From Pyrinomonadaceae bacterium (lineage in GTDB: Bacteria > Acidobacteriota > Blastocatellia > Pyrinomonadales > Pyrinomonadaceae), in contig JAVEDP010000018.1 of NCBI GenBank assembly GCA_030841085.1, forward strand, positions 1 to 64,000: 64,000 bases of DNA, read 5' to 3'. Below the pieces are notes generated by a model. It worked only from the letters and a program-made list of their open reading frames with translations, searched no databases and had not been told where the DNA came from. A program made the position numbers and the translations under genes. Shown piece by piece: positions 8,343 through 16,712 of this stretch; position 1 is the stretch's first letter, and each line of letters starts with the position of its first letter.

Positions 8343-9476
8343 GTGAACAATTTCTATCGCGGGGCTTATGTCCGCGACGCGACGTCGACGGAAATCCAGC
8401 AACAACGTGATGCGTTGAATGCAGCGGCGGCGCAGAGTCAGGCGGCGGTCCAATCGCAGGCTGAGACTTTTGGGCGAAGTCTGTTTGCCGGACAGGTGAA
8501 CGACAGCTCAATTTCCGACACGCAGTTTGTGACGAATCTTTACGAAGCCTTCCTGCAACGCGGACCGGACGCAGGCGGACTGGGTTGGTGGTCGGGCCAG
8601 GCAACGGTCGGCACCGGACGTCAGAATGTTTTGGGAGCGTTCGCCGGCTGCCCCGCGTTTAGAGATCTTTCCGGCACCCTCTATCGCGAGGCCAACTGGT
8701 TGGTCAGCGATCACCTCGGCACACCGCGGATGATTGCGAACAAGAGCGGCTCACTCGCGAGCATGAAGCGCCACGACTATCTTCCCTTCGGTGAAGAACT
8801 CGTTTCGGGTACGGGTGGCCGAACAATCCCGCAAGGCTACAACGGCGACAGCGTGCGGCAGAAGTTCACCGCAAAAGAACACGACACTGAAACTGGACTG
8901 GATTACTTCCTGGCCAGGTACTACTCCTCGACGCAAGGCAGGTTCACTTCCCCTGATGAGTTTACCGGTGGACCAGACGAACTCTACTACTTCGTGGATG
9001 ATGCAGCGGCGAATCCAACTTTCTATGCTGACCTGAGAAAACCCCAGTCGCTGAATAAGTATCAATATGCTTTCAACAATCCGTTGCGCTACGTAGATCC
9101 CGATGGACACGATGCTGACAGTGATCCTGATCCCGATCCTCCGCAAGGGCAAGGGAGGAGCACGACTGGGACTGGTGGTTTGCCTGTTCCGTTAGGTCCC
9201 GGTATAACTCCCCAGGAAGCCCAACAAACAATCGACGCTTTGCAGCGGTTGAACAGAGCAATCGATGACGCGCTCTATCCCATTTCGCAGCTAATAGGAA
9301 CTGCAGCGGCGGGAGCAATAGATCCGATCATTACGACACCAACAATGCCGACGCCGTTGCCGACAACGGGTACTCTACCGCGGTCACCCGCACAGCCAAT
9401 GCCGCCTCCACCGCCAATAGAAGCGGAGCATAAAAAGGGAAAAGGGAGAGTACGCGCGAAAAGCACGAAAGGGTAA
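8343..9476 (+). CDS. Displaced DUF4214/RHS-core with proline-tailed toxin tip (cassette 4, frameshifted)
   Basis: Homology to the full gene begins right after a stop at 8325-8327 (RTEDFVNNFY); the GTG at 8343 is nominal. DUF4214, RHS core and YVDPDGHD are intact, followed by a low-complexity linker. The frame ends at 9476 in KGKGRVRAKSTKG, but the same DNA shifted within the A/G-rich tract near 9434-9450 reads KRESTREKHERVRPG and then a long Pro/Lys tail to 9619. That matches the layout of the tip at 13505-13894, so a small indel has broken this toxin. A Sel1-repeat gene follows. Confidence 0.8.
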   Translation: MNNFYRGAYVRDATSTEIQQQRDALNAAAAQSQAAVQSQAETFGRSLFAGQVNDSSISDTQFVTNLYEAFLQRGPDAGGLGWWSGQATVGTGRQNVLGAFAGCPAFRDLSGTLYREANWLVSDHLGTPRMIANKSGSLASMKRHDYLPFGEELVSGTGGRTIPQGYNGDSVRQKFTAKEHDTETGLDYFLARYYSSTQGRFTSPDEFTGGPDELYYFVDDAAANPTFYADLRKPQSLNKYQYAFNNPLRYVDPDGHDADSDPDPDPPQGQGRSTTGTGGLPVPLGPGITPQEAQQTIDALQRLNRAIDDALYPISQLIGTAAAGAIDPIITTPTMPTPLPTTGTLPRSPAQPMPPPPPIEAEHKKGKGRVRAKSTKG

Positions 9477-9619
9477 GGCCGGGGCAAAAACAACCGCCTA
9501 ACTATAGACCTTTTAGGAGGCCGCCTCCGAAGCCGAAACCAGAGCCTAAGCCGCCCAAGCCTATTCCAAAACCGAAGCCTGAAATAGGACCAGATGGGCT
9601 GCCTGTACGGCCCACTTGA
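9434..9619 (+). pseudogene. Out-of-frame end of the cassette 4 toxin
   Basis: This frame has no start of its own. It encodes KREST-REKHERVRPGQKQ followed by a Pro/Lys/Arg-rich tail and a TGA at 9617-9619. It is the natural end of the toxin at 8343-9476, separated from it by an indel in the poly-A/G tract. The K-H-x-R core and proline tail recur in cassette 6. Confidence 0.65.
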
Positions 9620-9671
9620 AGCAAGAGCGCAATACAATATTCACCCATGAGATGAGAGCGAGAGCGCAAGT

Positions 9672-10259
9672 ATGATGATACAAGACGATCCATCAGAAAT
9701 CGGACAGCAGTTCTTCTATGGCATTGGAAGGAAGAAGAGTTACCGAAAGGCGTTTCCGCACCTGCTCAAAGCTGCGAGACTTAATGATCCGCACTGTCAG
9801 AATCTCGTGGGTTATTCCTATCATCTTGGGCTGGGTGTAGAAAAGAACATGCGCTCGGCCCTGTCTTGGTATGAACAGGCTGCAAGCAACGAAGATAAGG
9901 AGGCCTTAGGGAATCTCGCACTTCTCTATGAGAAGGGAGAAGGTGTGAAGCCCAATCTGCGAAAAGCATTCTCTTTATACAAGAGAGCCGCCGAGCTTGG
10001 CGATGCCTGGGCTCAATGCAACCTGGGAGTCGCGTACCTTGAGGGCTTGGGCACGAAGCAAAACTTCGAAGAAGGAATTAAGTGGCTAAAGAGAGCAGCG
10101 AGCAAAGGAGATGCTAAAGCGCAATACAATCTTGGCATTGCCTACCGGGATGGTCAAGGTGTGCTGCAAAATAGACGGAATGCTCGAATCTGGTTAGGGA
10201 AAGCAGCGAAGCAAGGCCATAAGAAAGCAGCTCAATATTTGAAGTCGCTTACGAAGTGA
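9672..10259 (+). CDS. Sel1-repeat protein, candidate immunity (cassette 4)
   Basis: 195 residues built of about five Sel1-like repeats (pattern AxxxLGxxYxxGxGVxxNxxxAxxWxxKAAxxGxxxA). No signal peptide. Sel1 repeats form a TPR-like solenoid for protein binding, and Sel1 proteins are known as partners of some secreted effectors. It lies about 50 bp behind a broken proline-tailed toxin; a second Sel1 gene sits behind the related toxin of cassette 6. That repeated pairing is the argument for an immunity role. ATG at 9672 chosen; 9675 is an equal alternative. Confidence 0.85.
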   Translation: MMIQDDPSEIGQQFFYGIGRKKSYRKAFPHLLKAARLNDPHCQNLVGYSYHLGLGVEKNMRSALSWYEQAASNEDKEALGNLALLYEKGEGVKPNLRKAFSLYKRAAELGDAWAQCNLGVAYLEGLGTKQNFEEGIKWLKRAASKGDAKAQYNLGIAYRDGQGVLQNRRNARIWLGKAAKQGHKKAAQYLKSLTK

Positions 10260-10413
10260 TGTTTCAGTTTTGCCGTGAGCGCCACAACCGATGAAAGGTT
10301 CGGTGATGACCCGATCTTTTATTGCGAGTTGCACGGGAGAAACTGAAAAAGCTTCTTTGAGCTTGCGCATTCGTTAAACCAATGATGAAACCAATTCACC
10401 AGCGCGTTCTGAT

Positions 10414-12090
10414 TTGCAATACACGGCGGATCTTTACTATGCGTATTTACAGCGCGGTCCAGACGATGGTGGACTAGGCTTCTGGGCGGGCCAGGCGGCG
10501 GGCGGAGTAACGAACAGGACCAACGTCTGCAATGCGTTTGAAGGGAGCGGAGAGTTCCAGACTCTCGTTGCAAATCTCTACGGCACGGCCGCGTCGGACA
10601 ACGAGCGCACCGAGCACTTTGTGAACAACTTCTATCGCGGCGCTTATGGCCGTGACGCAACCTCAACGGAAATCCAGCAGCAGCGTGATGCGTTGAATGC
10701 AGCGGCGGCGCAGAGCCAGGCTGCAGTGCAGACGCAGGCCGAGACATTTGGCCGCTCGCTTTTCGCTGGCCAGGTTAACGATGGTTCCATTTCCGATACG
10801 CAGTTTGTCACCAACCTATACGAAGCATTTCTGCAACGCGGACCGGACGCAGGCGGACTCGGTTGGTGGTCTGGTCAGGCGACTGTCGGCACCGGACGTC
10901 AGAATGTTTTGGGAGCGTTTGCCGGCTGCCCCGCGTTCCGAGATCTTTCCGGAACTCTCTATCGCGAAGCCAACTGGTTGGTCAGCGATCATCTCGGCAC
11001 GCCGCGGATGATTGCCAACAAGAGCGGTTCGCTCGCGAGCACGAAGCGCCACGACTACTTGCCATTCGGTGAAGAACTACTGGCCTATACTGGCGGCCGC
11101 ACCACCACGCAAGGCTACAACGCCGACAGCGTGCGTCAGAAGTTCACCTCGAAAGAACGCGATAACGAAACTGGCCTCGATTACTTCGGAGCCAGGTATT
11201 ATGGTAGCGCACAGGGCCGTTTCACATCCGTTGACCCTGCACTCACATCTGCCGACGTGGTAACGCCTCAGAGTTGGAACCGTTATGCCTCCAGCTTCAA
11301 TAACCCAGTGCGATATATCGATCCAACCGGGGCATGGAATTGGTCGGCCACCATGGGAAGCAACTCGACCGACGAGCAACTCAGGAAAAATGCCGGCAAG
11401 GATAAGAACGCACTCAAGGCGGCTAACAAAATCATAGATCAGAGAAATCTCTTCCGAAATGGTCTCAACGCAGCAAGGGAGTCAGGGACAAGTTCTGATG
11501 AGCCGGATTCAGTTGCTCGGGCAGTGAATGCGTACGGGTCCGAGGGGGATAGTAATGGCGTAAGCGTAACTTTTGGCACAGTGGCCGACGGTACAGCGGC
11601 TCAAGCGGGGCCTTCTGCGAATGGATCATTAGCCTTCGACACAAACGGCGTCGCCACCGCACAGGTATTGGTAACGATCAGCAGTTCTGTTACGAACTCA
11701 AACGACTTGGCTCAGGCTATTGGTCACGAAGGTTGGCATACGGCAGATCGTCAGAGTTTTGCAGCATACCTAACGCGTCAGATTCAAGCAGCTGGCGGCC
11801 TAGCAAACTTCATCGGTACACCTCTCGAGTCACAAGCCTTCAACTCACCTTATAATCGAACAGTCCAGACAACAGAGCTCAATGCCTATATTGTTTCTGG
11901 GCTGATCGCACAAGGCCGCGATGCGCTAAGCAAAAACTTCCCAAACTCAAGTTTCAATGGACACGAAGTTTGGAATAACAGTTGGAGTAGAGCTGAGCGT
12001 CCAGGATTGCGGGCCGTAGGAGCATTCGAGCACGTAACAACATCACCCACTTACTCTAGTAAATTGAACGACAGACAATTTCAACCCTGA
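10414..12090 (+). CDS. Displaced DUF4214/RHS-core with HExxH zincin toxin tip (cassette 5)
   Basis: Homology to the full gene begins at about 10387 just after a stop at 10375-10377; TTG at 10414 is nominal. Three DUF4214-type units and a complete RHS core lead to YIDPTG, then a tip of about 250 residues. The tip carries HEGWH (11725-11739), a zinc peptidase HExxH signature, and a later TTELNAY whose Glu is a plausible third ligand, as in gluzincins. Ser/Asn/Gln-rich surroundings suit an exported enzyme. The gene reads without frameshifts from the block start to the stop, so this tip looks intact. An exported TonB_C-like protein follows after 14 bp. Confidence 0.82.
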   Translation: MQYTADLYYAYLQRGPDDGGLGFWAGQAAGGVTNRTNVCNAFEGSGEFQTLVANLYGTAASDNERTEHFVNNFYRGAYGRDATSTEIQQQRDALNAAAAQSQAAVQTQAETFGRSLFAGQVNDGSISDTQFVTNLYEAFLQRGPDAGGLGWWSGQATVGTGRQNVLGAFAGCPAFRDLSGTLYREANWLVSDHLGTPRMIANKSGSLASTKRHDYLPFGEELLAYTGGRTTTQGYNADSVRQKFTSKERDNETGLDYFGARYYGSAQGRFTSVDPALTSADVVTPQSWNRYASSFNNPVRYIDPTGAWNWSATMGSNSTDEQLRKNAGKDKNALKAANKIIDQRNLFRNGLNAARESGTSSDEPDSVARAVNAYGSEGDSNGVSVTFGTVADGTAAQAGPSANGSLAFDTNGVATAQVLVTISSSVTNSNDLAQAIGHEGWHTADRQSFAAYLTRQIQAAGGLANFIGTPLESQAFNSPYNRTVQTTELNAYIVSGLIAQGRDALSKNFPNSSFNGHEVWNNSWSRAERPGLRAVGAFEHVTTSPTYSSKLNDRQFQP

Positions 12091-12104
12091 GGTAACTTAG
12101 AAAA

Positions 12105-12545
12105 ATGCAGTATTATTTGAAAGGATCACTCCTGCTTTTGCTTGGGCTCGTTTTTGTCACTCCTGTCGAGGCACAGCGCAGTCAAACTGAAAGCGTTCAA
12201 CCCACGGTTATTCTGGCAGTGGCGCCGAACTACCTTCCGACGGCGCTTCACTCTCATGCGACCGGCGAAGTCACAATCACGGCGAGGATATCGGCAGACG
12301 GTTCCGTTCTTTCAACTGAGGGCGTTTCCGGTAATCCGGTCTTAGTCGCCGGCAGCAGGCAGATCGCCCGGCGCTGGAAGTTCGCAGCGGCCGTCAACAA
12401 GGATGCAATCAGAACGGCTTGCCTAACTTTTGTCTACCGACTCGTACCCAGAGACGCACCGGCGGATGAACTTCTGCCAATTTTCAAGCCGCCTTACCGC
12501 GTCGAGATCGCCCATGTCTTACCAGACGAGACGCCTCTACCCTGA
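12105..12545 (+). CDS. Exported TonB C-terminal-like domain protein, candidate immunity (cassette 5)
   Basis: 146 residues. A signal peptide (GSLLLLLGLVFVTPVEA) is followed by a domain like the TonB C-terminus: GEVTITARISADGSV, then GNPVLVAGSRQIARRWKF. There is no N-terminal TonB membrane anchor of normal form and no proline-rich spacer, so it is not a working energy transducer. Being exported and directly behind a zincin tip, it may bind and block that peptidase in the periplasm. The role is inferred; a stray TonB_C protein is the alternative. Confidence 0.75.
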   Translation: MQYYLKGSLLLLLGLVFVTPVEAQRSQTESVQPTVILAVAPNYLPTALHSHATGEVTITARISADGSVLSTEGVSGNPVLVAGSRQIARRWKFAAAVNKDAIRTACLTFVYRLVPRDAPADELLPIFKPPYRVEIAHVLPDETPLP

Positions 12546-12573
12546 AGGCGCATCCTTGCGACTGAGCCCAGAG

Positions 12574-12800
12574 AGCGGTGAATTTCAGACGCTGGTGGCG
12601 AATCTCTACGGCACGGCCGCATCAGACAACGAGCGCACCGAGCACTTTGTGAACAACTTCTATCGCGGCGCTTATGGCCGCGACGCAACCTCAACGGAAA
12701 TCCAGCAGTAGCGTGATGCGTTGAATGCAGCGGCGGCGCAGAGCCAGGCGGCAGTGCAGACGCAGGCTGAGACATTCGGCCGCAGTCTGTTTGGCGGCAG
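12574..12800 (+). pseudogene. Broken DUF4214 fragment (cassette 6, 5' part)
   Basis: Continuation of the homology block with two lesions seen by comparison with other copies: CAG has become TAG at 12709-12711 in the IQQQRD stretch, and one base is lost in the SLFAGQ codons near 12795, shifting the frame. Downstream the block continues as 12801-13508. The lesions mean this displaced cassette is not translated from its own upstream part. Confidence 0.8.
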
Positions 12801-13508
12801 GTGAACGACAGCTCAATTTCCGACACGCAGTTTGTGACGAATCTTTACGAAGCCTTCCTGCAACGCGGTCCGGACGCAGGAGGACTCGGCTGGTGGTCGG
12901 GCCAGGCAACGGTCGGCACCGGACGTCAGAATGTTTTGGGAGCGTTCGCCGGCTGTACTGCGTTTCGAGATCTTTCCGGCACACTCTATCGCGAAGCAAA
13001 CTGGTTGGTCAGCGATCATCTCGGCACGCCCAGAATGATCGCGAACAAGAGCGGCTCACTCGCGAGCATGAAGCGCCACGACTATCTTCCCTTCGGTGAA
13101 GAACTCGTTTCGGGTACGGGTGGCCGAACAATCCCGCAAGGCTACAACGGCGACAGCGTCCGCCAGAAGTTCACCTCCAAAGAACGGGACATTGAAACCG
13201 GCCTTGATTACTTCCTTGCTCGCTATTACTCATCGACCCAGGGACGGTTCACAAGTCCAGATGAGTTCACCGGCGGTCCGGATGAGCTTTACTACTTTGT
13301 TGATGACGCATCAGCGAATCCGACCTTCTACGCTGACTTGAGAAACCCGCAGTCACTGAACAAGTATCAATACAGTTACAATAATCCGCTGCGATATATT
13401 GATCCCGAGGGACATGATCCGGACGAGACTCTATACCAAGAACCCCAAGGGCAAACCGCAAAACCGGCACCGGTTTTACCTTATGTTTTCAGCCGACGGA
13501 TCCGGTGA
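12801..13508 (+). CDS. Displaced DUF4214/RHS-core fragment (cassette 6)
   Basis: 235 residues from a nominal GTG after the frameshift; starts NDSSISDTQFVTNLYEAFLQ, then the last DUF4214 unit and the full RHS core to YIDPEGHDPDE. Residues after 13430 are low in complexity and the frame stops at 13508, while the neighbouring frame carries on as the toxin end at 13505-13894, so another indel lies between about 13430 and 13490. Confidence 0.75.
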   Translation: MNDSSISDTQFVTNLYEAFLQRGPDAGGLGWWSGQATVGTGRQNVLGAFAGCTAFRDLSGTLYREANWLVSDHLGTPRMIANKSGSLASMKRHDYLPFGEELVSGTGGRTIPQGYNGDSVRQKFTSKERDIETGLDYFLARYYSSTQGRFTSPDEFTGGPDELYYFVDDASANPTFYADLRNPQSLNKYQYSYNNPLRYIDPEGHDPDETLYQEPQGQTAKPAPVLPYVFSRRIR

Positions 13509-13894
13509 CAACGAAGGAAAGGCTTGACGGTAGTGAGGCGCAATATAAGTGCGACCTAGGAGACTGTAGCGGTGTTGATAAGATGATTCCGCCGGTGATG
13601 ATTCCAGCCCCGGTTGCACCCCTACCGGTCCAGCCAGTGGCGCCGCAATCACCACCATCGCCGATTTCCGGACATCGGAAAAAAGGAACAACCAATCCCG
13701 CTAACCTACCCAAGCATCAGAGGGGAACCGAAAGAAAGAAGAGAGATCAGGGAGGTGAAAAAGCAGACCCCAGAAGAACTGGCATGCCTTTCCATAAGAA
13801 GAGACCTAAAGATTGGCCGGGAGGACCTTGGCCGCCGAAGCCACCTAAACCCCCAGAACCACCGAAGCCTAAAAAAACAAAGGAGCCTCTTTAA
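13505..13894 (+). CDS. Proline-tailed toxin tip (cassette 6)
   Basis: 129 residues from a nominal GTG. Pro-rich linker, then HRKKGTTNPANLPKHQRGTERK with RDQGGEK, then a Pro/Lys tail (PKPPKPPEPPKPKK). The motif H-x-K-K-G...K-H-x-R is shared with the out-of-frame end of cassette 4. The domain is small and very basic, so a nucleic-acid target is possible. A Sel1-repeat gene begins 11 bp after the stop. Its upstream frame was once joined to the RHS core. Confidence 0.65.
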   Translation: MTTKERLDGSEAQYKCDLGDCSGVDKMIPPVMIPAPVAPLPVQPVAPQSPPSPISGHRKKGTTNPANLPKHQRGTERKKRDQGGEKADPRRTGMPFHKKRPKDWPGGPWPPKPPKPPEPPKPKKTKEPL

Positions 13895-13905
13895 GAGAAT
13901 CTGAC

Positions 13906-14559
13906 ATGGTAGGACTAAAAGCAAATCGCATTGATCGATTAAGGAAGCGCGCGGAGGGCAGGGACCCCCGGGCAATGTATGCACTTGCTTATCACTTAGC
14001 CACTTTGTCCGACGCCGAAGCATACAGAGCAGAATCTGTTGAGTTACTCAAGTCCGCTGCTGCAAAAGGAGATGAGCGTGCGCAATATGCTCTAGGCACT
14101 TGGTACATATATGGCGTCGGCGTCAAAAAGAACTACAAAACCGCTTGCTCCTACCTTCTGAGTTCTGCCAAGCAGGGCTACGCGCCGGCTCAAAGTTACT
14201 TAGCGGTTGCATTGGAGAACGGTAAGGGCGTAAAGGCCAACAAGGAACAGGCGGCTAAGTGGTACCGAAAGGCTGCGGAGCAAGGTGATCGAGATGCACA
14301 GAGAGAACTGGCTTACAATTATTTTCACGGCATCGGGCTCAAACCTAACGTCAAAGCAGCCCTCTTTTGGGCGCGCAAAGCGGCCAAAAAAGGAGACGCT
14401 GAATCACAGTATTCACTTGGTGCGTGTTACGAACGAGGATTGGGCGTGAAGCAAAATCAGCGACTCGCTGTTTTGTGGTATCAAAAAGCTGTTGAGCAAG
14501 GCCACAAAGATGCGCGCGCCGCGCTGAAAGAACTAAATAAGCGAAAACGTCTAAAGTGA
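13906..14559 (+). CDS. Sel1-repeat protein, candidate immunity (cassette 6)
   Basis: 217 residues with about five to six Sel1-like repeats (for example YALGTWYIYGVGVKKN and YSLGACYERGLGVKQN). No signal peptide. It begins 11 bp after the proline-tailed toxin. The same toxin type and the same partner type occur at 8343-10259, though the two Sel1 proteins differ a good deal, as expected for immunity proteins that track different toxin variants. Confidence 0.85.
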   Translation: MVGLKANRIDRLRKRAEGRDPRAMYALAYHLATLSDAEAYRAESVELLKSAAAKGDERAQYALGTWYIYGVGVKKNYKTACSYLLSSAKQGYAPAQSYLAVALENGKGVKANKEQAAKWYRKAAEQGDRDAQRELAYNYFHGIGLKPNVKAALFWARKAAKKGDAESQYSLGACYERGLGVKQNQRLAVLWYQKAVEQGHKDARAALKELNKRKRLK

Positions 14560-14566
14560 TTACCTC

Positions 14567-16063
14567 ATGCAGTGGAGGAGCAGTGTTTGGCTTCGTCCTT
14601 TAAGATCATTCCTTCAGGATCCAACTAGCTATGTTATTACGCCGTCGCTTCGAGTCTCTGCTTTTCTCTTTAGCTGCTGTTCTTTGACAACTTGGGCTCT
14701 CGTTGCAAATCTCTACGGCACGGCCGCATCGGACAACGAGCGTACCGAGCACTTTGTGAACAATTTCTATCGCGGCGCTTATGGCCGCGACGCAACCTCG
14801 ACAGAAATCCAGCAGCAGCGTGATGCGTTGAATGCAGCGGCGGCGCAGAGTCAGGCGGCGGTCCAATCGCAAGCTGACACATTCGGCCGCAGTCTGTTTG
14901 CCGGACAGGTCAACGACAGCTCAATTTCCGACACGCAGTTTGTTACGAACCTTTACGAAGCATTTCTACAGCGCGGACCGGACGCAGGCGGACTCGGCTG
15001 GTGGTCGGGCCAGGCAACGGTCGGCACCGGACGTCAGAATGTTTTGGGCGCGTTTGCCGGCTGTCCCGCGTTCAGAGATCTTTCCGGCACGCTCTATCGC
15101 GAAGCGAATTGGCTGGTCAGCGATCAGCTCGGCACGCCAAGAATGATCGCGAACAAGAGCGGCTCGCTCGCCAGCATGAAGCGCCACGACTATCTTCCCT
15201 TCGGTGAAGAGTTGGGTGCGAACATCGGCGGTCGCACTCCCACGCAAGGCTATGCGGGCGACAGTGTGCGTCAGAAGTTCACCAGCAAAGAGCGAGATAA
15301 CGAAACCGGGCTCGATTACTTCCTTGCGAGATACTACTCATCAACGCAGGGAAGGTTCACCAGTCCAGACGAGTTCACTGGCGGCCCAGAGAATATCTAC
15401 ACCTTAGGCAAGGGAGACTCAGAGAAACAGGCTCTTCCATATGCGGAAATAACGAATCCTCAGTCCCTAAATAAATACCAGTACTGCTTCAATAACCCTC
15501 TACGATATATCGACCTGGATGGCCATGACGGACTCTTGATTACCAATAAAGATACGGGTCAAACCACGCTTGTGATCCCGGTCCACTTCACAGGGACAGG
15601 AGCAACTCCGGAACTGATTGCCGCAATCGTTAAGCGTGACAACGAACTTGACACTGGTGGTTCGGGAGTGAAAATTGAGGTAGTAGCCACCGACAAACCA
15701 ATAAATGGCGTGCTGAATAATTTAGATCTGAGCCCTGGCTTAGATAAAAACTATCCTCCTGCTGGCGAAGGAGTGAATGGGCCAGGAGGAAACCGAGGTC
15801 ATATAAATAGCGCCACGGGAAGTGCGGATGGCGCTGCCGCTCATGATGTCTTGCATCTTGCCGGCATTAAAGATCAGTACAAAGAAGGACGTCGAGATGC
15901 GAATGGCCAGCGAACCAGCACTCCAAAAAAGGGATACGATAATTCAAACATCATGACTTCTCGCGGCGGAACCAAGCTAAAGCCAGAGCAAATCAGGGAG
16001 GCGCAAAATAACAGGTCCACGAAAAAGTGCACAACAGAAAATGGGAAAACCGCATGCAAATAA
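14567..16063 (+). CDS. Displaced DUF4214/RHS-core with metzincin-like toxin tip (cassette 7)
   Basis: 498 residues. The first 45 codons are unrelated to the block, with homology starting at VANLYGTAAS (about 14697). This cassette therefore has an ATG (14567) upstream of the block and could be expressed by itself. After YIDLDGHDG comes a tip with HDVLHLAGIKD (15842-15874): the H-x-x-x-H-x-x-G-x-x-D pattern of metzincins with Asp in place of the usual Glu. SNIMTS (Met codon 15953-15955) fits the Met-turn. An Asp general base would be unusual; activity is uncertain. The stop overlaps the next gene by 10 bp. Confidence 0.8.
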   Translation: MQWRSSVWLRPLRSFLQDPTSYVITPSLRVSAFLFSCCSLTTWALVANLYGTAASDNERTEHFVNNFYRGAYGRDATSTEIQQQRDALNAAAAQSQAAVQSQADTFGRSLFAGQVNDSSISDTQFVTNLYEAFLQRGPDAGGLGWWSGQATVGTGRQNVLGAFAGCPAFRDLSGTLYREANWLVSDQLGTPRMIANKSGSLASMKRHDYLPFGEELGANIGGRTPTQGYAGDSVRQKFTSKERDNETGLDYFLARYYSSTQGRFTSPDEFTGGPENIYTLGKGDSEKQALPYAEITNPQSLNKYQYCFNNPLRYIDLDGHDGLLITNKDTGQTTLVIPVHFTGTGATPELIAAIVKRDNELDTGGSGVKIEVVATDKPINGVLNNLDLSPGLDKNYPPAGEGVNGPGGNRGHINSATGSADGAAAHDVLHLAGIKDQYKEGRRDANGQRTSTPKKGYDNSNIMTSRGGTKLKPEQIREAQNNRSTKKCTTENGKTACK

Positions 16064-16473
16064 ATTTAATAGTGTCAGTAATGATTGGCGTCTCTTTCCT
16101 TGCCATCTTTCAAAAAGAAGCAGCGCCGATTAGCCCAACAAAAATCCCCGTTGAAGTGTGGTGCGGAGGCGATGATATGTTAACTCGAGGAGTATGTTAC
16201 GCCCTTGAGGATGCGTTCGCGTCATCCGCCGATTTCGCCCTGAGTGACGGACACCCACCAGGAATATTGGTGGTGACGATCCCAACCAACGTTGACTGGA
16301 AAGAGAAAGGGAAACGAACTCGAGTATTTTACACGGTGGAGTTCACAACGGCTGACGATAAAATGCTTCGTACTCGTAAAGGAAAATGCTGGAACGATGA
16401 TTTCGCAAGATGCGTGAATCAAATTGTCAAACAGGCAAGGATTGAAGCCCGCAAGTTACATACTGAACATTGA
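16054..16473 (+). CDS. Exported candidate immunity protein for the metzincin-like tip
   Basis: 139 residues. ATG at 16054 lies inside the last codons of the toxin (10 bp overlap). A further in-frame ATG at 16027 would lengthen the product but spoil the signal peptide (INLIVSVMIGVSFLAIF). The mature part has four Cys residues (WCGGDD, GVCYA, GKCW, ARCV) that could form disulphides, in line with export. No known family. Gene order and the duplicate copy at 16703 support an immunity role against an envelope-acting peptidase. Confidence 0.75.
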   Translation: MQINLIVSVMIGVSFLAIFQKEAAPISPTKIPVEVWCGGDDMLTRGVCYALEDAFASSADFALSDGHPPGILVVTIPTNVDWKEKGKRTRVFYTVEFTTADDKMLRTRKGKCWNDDFARCVNQIVKQARIEARKLHTEH

Positions 16474-16555
16474 TTTTTCTCAGGCCTTTGGAAAGAAAGC
16501 GGAGGGGTGGATGCCAAACACCCAAAGCCGAAGGGTTAGAACGAAGCGAGATAAG

Positions 16556-16712
16556 AATGATCAACGAACCAGCACCCCAACAAAACGATAATTCAAACAT
16601 CATGACTTCTCGCGGGGGCACCACGCTGAAACCGGAGCAGCTTAAGGAGGCACAAAAGAATAAATCTACCAAGAAAGGCACAACAGAGAATGGGAAAACG
16701 GTATGCAAATAA
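16556..16712 (+). repeat. Orphan copy of the 3' end of the metzincin-like toxin gene
   Basis: Repeats about 15901-16063, coding for DNSNIMTSRGG through the final GKTVCK and stop. As in the intact cassette, the last 10 bases overlap the following immunity gene. The catalytic HDxxH part is absent, so this is only a tail left by duplication or by loss of a second toxin. Confidence 0.85.

Larger units (their letters stand above)
1003..15370 (+). repeat. DUF4214/RHS-core homology block, seven copies in one orientation
   Basis: Near-identical DNA recurs at about 1003-1855, 4214-4480, 5953-6790, 8328-8955, 10387-11240, 12574-13265 and 14697-15370. Each copy starts at a different point of the block but runs to the end of the RHS core, where the sequence changes into a new toxin tip. 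Shared landmarks are the codons for DHLGTPRM, HDYLPFGEE and QGRFTS. This is the layout expected of displaced C-terminal cassettes that can recombine onto a full-length RHS gene. Confidence 0.85.
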
